NCBI RefSeq assembly: GCF_900109725.1
Contig: NZ_FOBC01000017.1
Span: 1 to 64,000, forward strand
Length of the DNA: 64,000 nt
Reading direction: 5' to 3'
Origin: Halomonas daqiaonensis
Lineage (GTDB): Bacteria; Pseudomonadota; Gammaproteobacteria; Pseudomonadales; Halomonadaceae
Shown here: piece after piece, positions 31,211-39,382 of the stretch
How positions within the stretch are numbered: position 1 is the stretch's first letter
How the letters are laid out: each line of letters begins with the position of its first letter
Notes under the pieces: generated by a model
Database searches by the model: none
What the model saw: only the letters and a program-made list of their open reading frames with translations
What the model was told of the DNA's origin: nothing
Program-made: the position numbers and the translations under genes

Positions 31211-33513
31211 TTACGCCGGTGACCATGAATCAGCGCCTGACGAGCATTGCCGTCCTCCTGACGAACCCCGCCAATGCCCAGTTACTCAAGCGCATACTGG
31301 GCGGGCAGTACGCCCTGCGTCACGATCTGGCCGATGGCGTCGAGGGTTCTGCTTCGGCGGGTCCCGACCTGATCGTGGTCGACGTGGTGTCCCTGCGCCG
31401 TCATCGCGAGCGAATCCGGGAGCTGCGTCGCCTCGCCGATCCTCTCGTCCTGCCGGTGCTGCTGGTCAACGACAGGCGACTCGGGACGCATGCACCCATC
31501 GCGTCCGAGCTCGGCAACACCGTCGATGACATCCTGCGCATTCCCACCAGCCAGGAGGAACTCAAGGCCAGGATCGGCAACCTACTGCGCCTGGGGACTC
31601 TCTCCCGCGAGCAGGAGGAGGCTCGCCGGCAGCTCGAAGGGCTTGTCAGCGCCCTGCATACCCTGAACGCCTGCGACAATGTGGTGGTGAGGGCCAAGAA
31701 CGAAGAGGACTTGATCAAGACCCTGTGCCGGACGATTGTCGACGAGGAGGATTACAACCTGGCCTGGATCGGCTTTGCCGACGAGGACAGCGACAAGCGA
31801 ATACAGATCCGCGCCAGCGCCGGCCCCGCCAATGCCTTCGTCGCCGATCTGAACCGCGACTGGGAACAGGACCCCCAGGTCAGCACGGTACTCGAGGGGG
31901 CAATGCACTCGGGCAGGACGCATATCATCGATGACGTTCCTGCCACCTTCGCCTCTGCCGATATCCGTGATCGGGCGAGGAGCCACCGGCTGGGCTCTGC
32001 CATCATCCTGCCGCTGAATATCGAAAACGGGCCACCAGGGTGTCTCGCCATCTATGCCAGCGGGCCGGAACACTTCGGCACTAAACAGCGTGAGTTGCTG
32101 GAACGTCTCGCCGACAACCTGGTGTTCGGATTGAGCGCACTGCGCAGCCATTTCGAGCGCGTGCAGCAGGCCGCCGAGATCCACTACCTGGCCTACACCG
32201 ATGCACTCACCGGGCTGCCCAATCGGCGTCATCTCCTGCATTACCTGGAAGGTCTGCTCTCTCGCCCCGAGTCCGGCGAGGAAGCGGGGGCGATCATCTT
32301 CATCGACCTGGACGGTTTCAAGCTGATCAACGATGCCCTGGGCCACGACGTGGGGGACCAGGTGCTCAAGCAGATCGGGCAACGCCTGCAGGGGGCGGTA
32401 CGTGATTCCGACCTGGTGGTTCGCCAGGGGGGCGACGAATTCCTGGTGGTCATGTTCGATGCGCCTCGCCATTCCGCTTCTCTGGACCCGGAGGCCCTGG
32501 TTGAAGCCTCCGTCGACATGGCCAACCGGATCATCGCCCACCTCAAGGAACCCCTGATGGTGGATGGCCATAGCCACCGTCTGAGTGCCAGCGTGGGGAT
32601 CAGTCTGTTTCCCCGCCATGGTCGGGAACCCGCCCTATTGATCGAGAATGCCGACAAGGCGATGTACGAGGCCAAGGCCCGAGGTGGTAGCTGCAGTCGC
32701 GTCTTCTCGGAAGAGATGTCAGCCAGCCGACAGCAGCGTTTCTCCCTCGAGGCGAGGTTACGTCAGGCCCTCGAACGTGATGAATTCGAGCTCTACTACC
32801 AGCCGGTCTTCGATCTCGACACTTGCCGGATCATGGCAGTCGAGGCGCTGATTCGCTGGCCCCAGGAAGACGGCAGCATGCTGATGCCGGGATCCTTCAT
32901 GCCCCTGGCAGAAGAGATAGGCTTGATCAAACCGCTGGGCGACTGGGTACTCGAGACCGCTGTTCGCCAGCTGCGAGCCTGGCACGACCAGGGGTTCACG
33001 TTAGCGATGTCGGTCAATATCAGCGTGAACCAGCTCCATCCTCACGGCGATGTCGAGCATTTCGCCGCCTTGGTGCGCCCGCATATCGACCCCCGCTGGG
33101 TCCATCTGGAGGTCACCGAGAGCACCCTGATGGTCGATCCGTCGGCGATAGAGACCCTGCTCGCCGGGCTGCACGAAGAGGGCTTCCAGATCGCCATCGA
33201 CGACTTCGGCACGGGCTTCTCGTCACTGAGTCGACTGCAGCACCTTTCCATCCAGACCTTGAAGATCGATCGCAGCTTCGTCAGCGAACTGGATTACCCG
33301 AACAGCAAGGGAGCGGCACTGGTGGGCATCATCCATAAGATGGCAAGCAACCTGGGCCTGCAGATCGTGGCCGAAGGTATCGAGACCGAGCAGCAACGTC
33401 AACGGCTGCTGGCGATATCCGGCGGCAAGGGCTGGGGACAGGGTTTCTGGTTCAGTCCCGCCATCTCCGCCGAGGAACTGGAACGCTGGCTGCAGCGCCA
33501 ACGGGACGGTTGA
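31207..33513 (+). CDS. GAF-GGDEF-EAL c-di-GMP turnover protein with REC-like N-terminus (KaiC module 1)
   Basis: The 768-residue protein begins with a receiver-like domain (residues 10-130, VVDVVSLRRHRERIRE; phospho-Asp position recognisable but motif degenerate), then a short coiled segment, a GAF domain (about 150-325, YNLAWIGFADEDSDKRIQIRASAG), GGDEF (about 340-510, intact RQGGDEFLVV) and EAL (about 520-760, intact VEALIRW plus EVTEST and DDFGTGFSS). It could thus both make and degrade c-di-GMP. Coupled to the KaiC-like ATPase by a 4-base overlap, the pair probably forms a signalling module in which the ATPase controls, or is controlled by, c-di-GMP turnover; that link is inferred. Confidence 0.88.
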   Translation: MITPVTMNQRLTSIAVLLTNPANAQLLKRILGGQYALRHDLADGVEGSASAGPDLIVVDVVSLRRHRERIRELRRLADPLVLPVLLVNDRRLGTHAPIASELGNTVDDILRIPTSQEELKARIGNLLRLGTLSREQEEARRQLEGLVSALHTLNACDNVVVRAKNEEDLIKTLCRTIVDEEDYNLAWIGFADEDSDKRIQIRASAGPANAFVADLNRDWEQDPQVSTVLEGAMHSGRTHIIDDVPATFASADIRDRARSHRLGSAIILPLNIENGPPGCLAIYASGPEHFGTKQRELLERLADNLVFGLSALRSHFERVQQAAEIHYLAYTDALTGLPNRRHLLHYLEGLLSRPESGEEAGAIIFIDLDGFKLINDALGHDVGDQVLKQIGQRLQGAVRDSDLVVRQGGDEFLVVMFDAPRHSASLDPEALVEASVDMANRIIAHLKEPLMVDGHSHRLSASVGISLFPRHGREPALLIENADKAMYEAKARGGSCSRVFSEEMSASRQQRFSLEARLRQALERDEFELYYQPVFDLDTCRIMAVEALIRWPQEDGSMLMPGSFMPLAEEIGLIKPLGDWVLETAVRQLRAWHDQGFTLAMSVNISVNQLHPHGDVEHFAALVRPHIDPRWVHLEVTESTLMVDPSAIETLLAGLHEEGFQIAIDDFGTGFSSLSRLQHLSIQTLKIDRSFVSELDYPNSKGAALVGIIHKMASNLGLQIVAEGIETEQQRQRLLAISGGKGWGQGFWFSPAISAEELERWLQRQRDG

Positions 33514-33635
33514 TGCCGTGGCGATTCCGGTGAATATCCCTGCCTGTCGCCTTGGGGTAGGCTGATGACAGCGAGGCCCACTGGGAGTTGGGTCCTATAT
33601 CATCCAGCGTGCTGCTGTGAAGGTCGAGGTCAGGT

Positions 33636-34250
33636 ATGGCAAAAGGCAGTCTTCCGACCCATGTCGGTTTCATTCCCGATGGCAATCGTCGTTGGGCCCA
33701 GCAGCACGGCATGCCCAAGGAAGCCGGATACGCTCACGGGATCGACCCCGGCATACAGCTCTATGAGCAGTGCAAGGCCTACGGCATCCGGGAAATCTCC
33801 ATCTACGGCTTCACCCAGGACAACACCCGGCGCGCCTCCGTGCAGAAGCACGCCTTTAGCCAGGCCACCGTGGAATTCGCCCTGGAGGTGGCGCGACGCG
33901 GTGCGGCCCTCCAGGTGGTCGGTGACGACACCTCGGCGCAGTTTCCCGATGAATTGAAACCCTTTCGTGAGCGTCGCGGCGAAGGCATCAAGGTCAACCT
34001 GCTCGCCAACTATGGCTGGGAGTGGGATCTGGACGGCCTGCGCGAGGGCAGCCTTCGCTCCAGCGACGTATCGCGGGTCGATCTGATCGTGCGCTGGGGA
34101 GGCGGGCGGCGATTGAGTGGCTTTCTGCCGGTGCAGTCCGTCTATGCGGACTTCTATGTCAGGGACGAATACTGGCCGGATTTCGACCCTCGGCATTTCG
34201 AGCAGGCCCTTGCCTGGTTCAGGAAGCAGGATCGCACCCTCGGCGGCTAA
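33636..34250 (+). CDS. Undecaprenyl diphosphate synthase family protein with altered catalytic residues
   Basis: The 204-residue protein is clearly of the cis-prenyltransferase fold: FIPDGNRRWA (residues 12-21), GIREISIYGFTQDNTRRA, VNLLANYGWEWD and RVDLIVRWGGGRRLSGFLPVQSVYADFYV. It is some 40 residues shorter than UppS. The canonical DGNGRWA has Arg for Gly, RTGGExRLSNF reads RWGGGRRLSGF, so the magnesium-binding Glu is Gly157, and Thr is Trp. It is therefore probably not the essential UppS and may be an inactive or altered paralogue. It lies alone between the KaiC-1 module and the lipase-like gene. Function unknown. Confidence 0.75.
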   Translation: MAKGSLPTHVGFIPDGNRRWAQQHGMPKEAGYAHGIDPGIQLYEQCKAYGIREISIYGFTQDNTRRASVQKHAFSQATVEFALEVARRGAALQVVGDDTSAQFPDELKPFRERRGEGIKVNLLANYGWEWDLDGLREGSLRSSDVSRVDLIVRWGGGRRLSGFLPVQSVYADFYVRDEYWPDFDPRHFEQALAWFRKQDRTLGG

Positions 34251-34394
34251 CCGTCTGGCCGGCCTGAATATCGATAAGGCCTGCCCCGCTTTCCGGCCGA
34301 GCGACTACGCTATTCAGTGATGACCGGCGCGAGGCGCCGTTGGATGGGCCGAGACGCCCCGGCAGGGGCGGCGCTGAGAGCGGGAGGCTATCCC

Positions 34395-35825
34395 ATGACT
34401 GACCGTCCCCTGATTCTGCTTCACGGCTGGAACGACGAAGGTAGCTCCTTCGAGCGGCTGGCCGGACACCTTCACCGTCGCCTGGGTGGTGCGCGAATCC
34501 AGCGTATCGCCATCGGTGATTACCTCTCCAAGGACGACGCCCTGCGCTTCGACGACCTGCAGGCCGCCCTGGATCGCGCCTGGACGGAGCGCGGCCTGCC
34601 GCGCGACACCGCCAGTGTGGACGTCATCGTCCATTCCACCGGCGGCCTGGTGATCCGCGACTGGCTGGCACGCCACTTTCCCCCCGACGCCGCCCCGGTC
34701 AAGCACCTGGTGATGCTGGCCCCGGCCAACTTCGGCTCGCCGCTGGCCCACCTGGGCCGTTCGATGCTGGGGCGTGTCGCCAACGGCTTTTTCAGCCGTC
34801 AGGCGGGACAGGCGGCGTTGGAGACCGGGGCCGGCATCCTGCGTGGCCTGGAGTTGGCCAGCCCCTACAGCTGGGATCTGGCCATGCGTGACCGCTTCGC
34901 CGAAGGCGATGGCATGTACGCCCCGGGGCGCGTGCTTTGCACCGTGCTGTGCGGCAACAGCGGCTATGGTGGCATCCGGGCGGTGGCCAACGAGGAGGGC
35001 GGCGACGGCACGGTGCGGCTCTCCACTGCCAACCTGAACTGCGCCCGGGTGCGCATCGCCTTTCGCGAGGAGCTCCGTGAGGAAGGCCGCGAGAAGGTCC
35101 GTGTCACCGTGCCGGAGGTGGTCGAGTACCGGCCCTCCATCGGGCGCACCGCCTTTCGCATCCTCGACGGCCTGCATCACTCGGCGATCAAGCTCGACGA
35201 CACCTACAGCCAGTTGAGCCAGGCGCGGCGCGGGGCGCTGGACCTGATCGAACGGGCTCTGGGCATCGAGGACGCTGCCTTCGATGATTTCTGCGACGAG
35301 TGCGAGCAGGCCAACCGGCAACTGACTCGCCAACCCGGAGAGCGCCGCGGCAAGCCCGGCTTCCAGAATACCGTGGTGCGGGTGCACGACCAGTTCGACG
35401 TGCCCGTCGAGGACTACCTGATCGAGTTCTACGATCCCCGCGACAACCGTTCCGACGGCGGCGGCCTGGCCCGCACCATCCACGAGGAGGCGATCCGCAA
35501 GGTGCATTCCTACCAGGCCGATACCTCGTTACGCAGCCTGTACATCGACACCGTCCGGCTGTACGACGCCGTCGCCCGTGCCGGCACCCAACTGGGCATG
35601 TCGATCACCGCCGAGCCCATGCTCGAGGAGGACGAACAGGCGGCCCGCCACACTCCGGTAGGCTTCCGCACCCTGGCCGACGAGGACATCGACGACCTCC
35701 GCCTGGACGACACCCAACTGACAGAGTTCTTCCAGCCCCATCGCACCCTGCTGGTGGATATCTGCCTGCACCGTTCACAGGCGGCCAATGTCTTCCGGTT
35801 GAATGAGCACCGGGCAGGCTCCTAG
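34395..35825 (+). CDS. Alpha/beta hydrolase (lipase/PGAP1-like) with extra C-terminal domain
   Basis: The 476-residue protein has an N-terminal alpha/beta-hydrolase domain: LILLHGWNDEGSSF (oxyanion HG), VIVHSTGGLVIRDWLARH (nucleophile Ser in HSTGG) and LVMLAPANFGSPLAHLGRSM. The second half, from about residue 300, holds an unrecognised domain beginning TVVRVHDQFDVPVEDYLIEFYDP that looks like a beta-rich binding module. No signal peptide is seen, so it is predicted cytoplasmic unless exported otherwise. Start 34395 follows GGAGG by 7 bases. Its stop overlaps the stop of the convergent EamA gene (CTAG). Lipase versus esterase activity cannot be decided. Confidence 0.75.
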   Translation: MTDRPLILLHGWNDEGSSFERLAGHLHRRLGGARIQRIAIGDYLSKDDALRFDDLQAALDRAWTERGLPRDTASVDVIVHSTGGLVIRDWLARHFPPDAAPVKHLVMLAPANFGSPLAHLGRSMLGRVANGFFSRQAGQAALETGAGILRGLELASPYSWDLAMRDRFAEGDGMYAPGRVLCTVLCGNSGYGGIRAVANEEGGDGTVRLSTANLNCARVRIAFREELREEGREKVRVTVPEVVEYRPSIGRTAFRILDGLHHSAIKLDDTYSQLSQARRGALDLIERALGIEDAAFDDFCDECEQANRQLTRQPGERRGKPGFQNTVVRVHDQFDVPVEDYLIEFYDPRDNRSDGGGLARTIHEEAIRKVHSYQADTSLRSLYIDTVRLYDAVARAGTQLGMSITAEPMLEEDEQAARHTPVGFRTLADEDIDDLRLDDTQLTEFFQPHRTLLVDICLHRSQAANVFRLNEHRAGS

Positions 35826-36727
35826 GTGCTGTCGGATTTGCCGCCGACTCGCGGCGCCGCGCGCTTGAGGCGCAGCATGCGGGTAGCGATGGCGGTGCCG
35901 ACCAGGGTGATCGCCATGCCGGCCAGTATCTGCAGGTCGAGACGCTCGCCCAGCAGCAGATAGCCCCACAGCAGGGCGCTGACCGGCACCAGGAAGGTCA
36001 CCGTGGAGGTGGCCGTGGCCCCGGCACTGGCGATCAGCCCGAAGTAGAGCAGGAAGGCCACCGTGGTGCTGAGCACCGCCAGTGCCAGGCCGTTGGCCCA
36101 GGCCAAGCCGCTGATCGGCTCCGCGGGCCACAGCATCAGCCCCGGAATCAGCAGGATCAGCGCCGACATGGCGGTACTGCCGGCAGCCAGCACTCGTACC
36201 GGCAGGTGAGCAAGGCGGGTCTTCGAGTAGTTGCCGGCCACCCCGTAGCAGAAGGTCGCCCCCAGCACAGCGAGGATGAACCAGCCGTCGCCGCCCAGGG
36301 CGAAATCCAGCCGATCGGCCGAGAGCACGTAGACTCCCAACAGGGCCATGGCCAGCCCCAGGTATTGCTGGCGCTGGATGGGCGTGGCGAAGAACAGCGC
36401 CCCGAGCAGTGCCGTGAAGATCGGCGTGGTGGCATTGATCAGCGAGGTAAAGCCTGCCTCCAGGCGGGTGGTGGCCAACGCCAACAGCGAGAAGGGCAGC
36501 ACATGGTTGATCAAGCCCAGCACGAAGAGCTTGCCGGCGTTCTCCCGTACCAGCCGGAGGTAGCGAACGCTGAGCAACAGCGGCACCAGCAGCGCCGCCC
36601 CTACGCCCATGCGCACCAGCACCAGCGGCACCGGGCCGAACTCGGGTGATGCCACCCGCATGAAGATGAACGACAGGCCCCACAGCGAAGAGAGCAGCAG
36701 CAGGCGCAGGGTATCGGCGGGTGACAT
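35822..36727 (-). CDS. EamA/DMT superfamily transporter
   Basis: The 301-residue inner-membrane protein has ten predicted helices in two EamA repeats: LLLLSSLWGLSFIFMRVASPEFGPVPLVLVR at the start and SVTFLVPVSALLWGYLLLGERLD (repeat-2 signature VPVxAxLxGxxxLGE) near the end. Drug/metabolite exporters of this type move amino acids, purines or other small metabolites. The start at 36727 has AAGGA 6 bases upstream; a longer frame from 36811 does not. It is convergent with the lipase-like gene and sits downstream of the GAF-GGDEF remnant. Substrate unknown. Confidence 0.85.
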   Translation of the reverse strand: MSPADTLRLLLLSSLWGLSFIFMRVASPEFGPVPLVLVRMGVGAALLVPLLLSVRYLRLVRENAGKLFVLGLINHVLPFSLLALATTRLEAGFTSLINATTPIFTALLGALFFATPIQRQQYLGLAMALLGVYVLSADRLDFALGGDGWFILAVLGATFCYGVAGNYSKTRLAHLPVRVLAAGSTAMSALILLIPGLMLWPAEPISGLAWANGLALAVLSTTVAFLLYFGLIASAGATATSTVTFLVPVSALLWGYLLLGERLDLQILAGMAITLVGTAIATRMLRLKRAAPRVGGKSDST

Positions 36728-36927
36728 TCCGGTTCCTTGGATGGCGAGAGCGCGCTCGGGTGAACCCGAAGGGTACGGCGGCTCAGGGGCCATGGGAAGC
36801 CGTGAGGCCATGCAAGGTGAGGGATGCCATGCCGACGCTCGGGATCATGACGGCAATGATGTTGCACAAGGTGCAAAGCGCCGCACGATGACGCACAGGG
36901 CCTGTCCCTCCGTTCCCATCAAACAGT

Positions 36928-37466
36928 TCAGCCTTGTACCGAATGCAAGACATCAGTTCCTGCAACCACCCGATCACGCCCCAGGGCCTTGGCCTCATAG
37001 AGACGCTGGTCACCGATACGCATGAGCGAATCCATGTCGTCGCCGTCCTGGCCCATCTGCGCGCAACCCAGGCTGACGGTGATCTTCACCACCTTGTCAC
37101 GCAGCCGGATCTCCACTGGGTCCGGGTCTGTTGCATCACCTCCACCCCGACGGATGACTTGAACCATTGACGGTCCTCGTCGACCAGCGACACCGCGACC
37201 ATGGGCACCTTGAAGATCTCGGCCATGAGGCGTGTGTAACGATCGAAACGCTCCTCCGGCGGGGTGTCCAGGATATCGAGGGAGTGGAGTTCGGCAAGCC
37301 GCGCCTTCTCGTCGAATGGCTGGGTGGCGCCGAAAAGGGGGGAGGGGCTCTCGTTCAGGGCTTGGATGGAGCCGATGTCGGGTGCGTTCATTCCTCCTTG
37401 ATCTTGCACCAGATCAGATTCCTTGCGGTAGACGTCACGCGAGCTGTCGCCGCTGAGTTCATTCAT
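36928..37466 (-). pseudogene. Remnant of a GAF-GGDEF sensor diguanylate cyclase (internal deletion)
   Basis: The 5' part (37466 to about 37140) encodes a clear GAF start: RLAELHSLDILDTPPEERFDRYTRL and VAVSLVDEDRQWFKSSVGVEV. The 3' part, in another frame (about 37135 to 36928), encodes the end of a GGDEF domain: KITVSLGCAQMG, DSLMRIGDQRLYEAKALGRDRVV. Most of the GAF and the GGDEF active site are missing and the frames do not match, so an internal deletion has fused the ends. It cannot make c-di-GMP. The junction near 37135 is the deletion scar. Confidence 0.82.
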
Positions 37467-37853
37467 GCCACCCGGTTTCCTGTTCCGCCTGCAGTCGAGC
37501 CCGGGTCGGTAGGTCATGCCTGATCCGGGCCTTGGGACTTTCCCAGTACCCAGCCAGCCTAATGGCGTGACAGCGCTGCTTCCGTGCGCTAGCGTACATA
37601 ATCACTCATTTCGATGCTGTCGTGAATGTGGGCGGATAGGGATAGTGCAGTGAGGCCCGCATGGCGGGTGAGAGGGCGGCGACTGGCAGGGAACTATACG
37701 TTGGGCATGGGACTGTCTGGGAGAAGGGCGAATATCGATTTTATTGCCATTGAGATCAAGGGGTAGAAGAAACCCAAGGGGTCGGCCTCATGGACTCAGC
37801 GTGTAGTAAGTCCACCACGTCGTGGAAGGAACGGTTCCTTTCATCTGCCATCT
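37467..37853. other. Regulatory gap upstream of the second KaiC module
   Basis: About 390 bases with no convincing gene. It contains the 16-bp near-palindrome at 37583-37598 and, close to the kaiC-2 start, a second palindrome AAGGAACGGTTCCTT (37826-37840) preceded by CCACGTCGTGG. These stacked dyads suggest a regulated promoter. Confidence 0.5.
37583..37598 (+). promoter_or_regulatory. 16-bp near-palindrome, copy A (candidate Crp/Fnr-family operator)
   Basis: CGTGCGCTAGCGTACA lies about 260 bases upstream of the kaiC-2 start and about 70 bases from the GAF-GGDEF remnant on the other side. The identical 16-mer occurs on the opposite strand upstream of the Crp/Fnr gene (44085-44100). Half-sites are TGTACGC and CGTGCGC around a TA centre. 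Confidence 0.5.
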
Positions 37854-39359
37854 ATGAGCGCTACCGCACAGACCTTCCCCTCGATACAGGCTAGGTTACG
37901 ACAACATGCTCGCATAACGAGGGTCTCGCCAATGCGCGATTGTTCCAGATTACCCGAACGGCTGAGTACAGGGGTGGAAGGACTCGACCTGGTGCTTAAA
38001 TCAGGATTGATTGGCCATCGGCGTTATCTGGTGCGCGGCGGTCCCGGTCTGGGAAAGACCACGCTGGGGCTGAGCTTTCTCGCTGCCGGGAAGGAAGGGG
38101 AGCCCGCCCTCTTCATCGGCTTCCAGGAGCCCCCCGACGAGGTTCGGGCCAACATTGCCTCGATGGGGATAGACACGTCGTCCATCGAATTCCTGCGGCT
38201 GTCGCCGGATGATGATTTCTTCATCGAGAACGATGCCTATGACGTTTTCGCTTCTTCCGATGTCGAACAGGAATCGCTGTCCTAGACCATCACCGATGCG
38301 GTTGAACGTGTCCGCCCCCACAGGGTATTCATCGATTCGCTGACGCAGTTGCGCTTCATGTCAGCGGACGTCTACCAGTTTCGCAGGCAGGCCACGGCGC
38401 TGCTGAATTACCTGGTGAGCCGCGGCTGCACGGTGCTGTTTACCTCGGAGTCGAGCAGGGAGATGCCCGATAACGACCTGCAGTTCATTGCCGACGGCGT
38501 CATCAATCTGGAGCGTACGGCGACCCGCAGCAACATCCAGGTCTCGAAACTCCGGGGCTCCGACTTTGACGCGGGGCCACACCAGTACCGTGTGGATGAA
38601 GACGGATTCAAGGTGTACCCGCGACTGCTGCCACCCCTGCCGCTCAAGGATCTGCCCGATACCTGGCAGGTGGGCAGCGGGAACACGGACCTGGATACCA
38701 TGTTGAATGGCGGGCTGGAGTCATCCACCGTCACGCTGGTGACCGGACCTTCCGGTGTCGGCAAGTCCACCTTGGGCGCCTGCTATGCGCTCGAGTCGGC
38801 CAGGCAGGGCCATCCTGCCGCCGTCTATATCTTCGAGGAAGAGTGCGGCACCTACATGGGTCGCCTGCGCAGCCTGGGGTTCGAACTGGATGCGCTGCTC
38901 GATAGCGGCAATCTGTTGGTCGAGCAGATCGAGCCGCTGCGCTACCTGGCCGATGAGTTCACCAGTCAGGTGCGGGATCATGTGGAAGACAACGGCATTG
39001 AACTGGTGGTGCTGGACAGCATCGAGGGTTTCAATATAGCCCTGGAGGCCGATGAGGGCGTGGGCCGGCCGCTGCACGCCTTCGCCAAGACCTTGGCACG
39101 GCTCGGCGTCACGGTCATCCTGATCAACGAAAACCATGTCACCACCGATACGCTGGCCATATCGGACAGGAAAATCAGCTATCTGTCCGATAACGTCATC
39201 TATTTGCGCTACCTGCAGACAGATAGCACGCTGCAGAAAACGATAGGCATTCTCAAGAAACGCATGACCGATTTCGACAACCGCTTGCAGCTTTTCAACG
39301 TGACAGCGGGCGGCTTCGAGATAAAGCGACTGTCAGAGAGTGCCCGGGAGCAGCTGTAA
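37854..39359 (+). pseudogene. KaiC-like double RecA-domain ATPase (module 2), interrupted by an in-frame TAG
   Basis: A second KaiC-like gene of about 501 codons, paralogous to the one at 29753. Domain 1 has GGPGLGKTTLG, domain 2 GPSGVGKST and LVVLDSIEGFN. A TAG at 38283-38285 interrupts the frame between VEQESLS and TITDAVERV; alignment with module 1 shows that the reading continues in the same frame right after it, so the change is a point nonsense mutation (CAG to TAG would fit). Without readthrough only an N-terminal fragment of 143 residues is made, though a TTG or ATG restart (38349, 38358) could make the rest. The start at 37854 has a poor ribosome-binding site. Sequencing error cannot be excluded. 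Confidence 0.8.
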
Positions 39360-39382
39360 TCCCTCTTCCAGGTGAGACTGCC

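Noticed and set aside
34314..35507. 397-codon minus-strand open frame
   Set aside because: Antisense to the hydrolase gene, which has a ribosome-binding site and HSTGG motif; no domain in the antisense frame.
29753..39359. Circadian kai operon
   Set aside because: No kaiA or kaiB is present and the cyanobacterial phosphosites are not evident.
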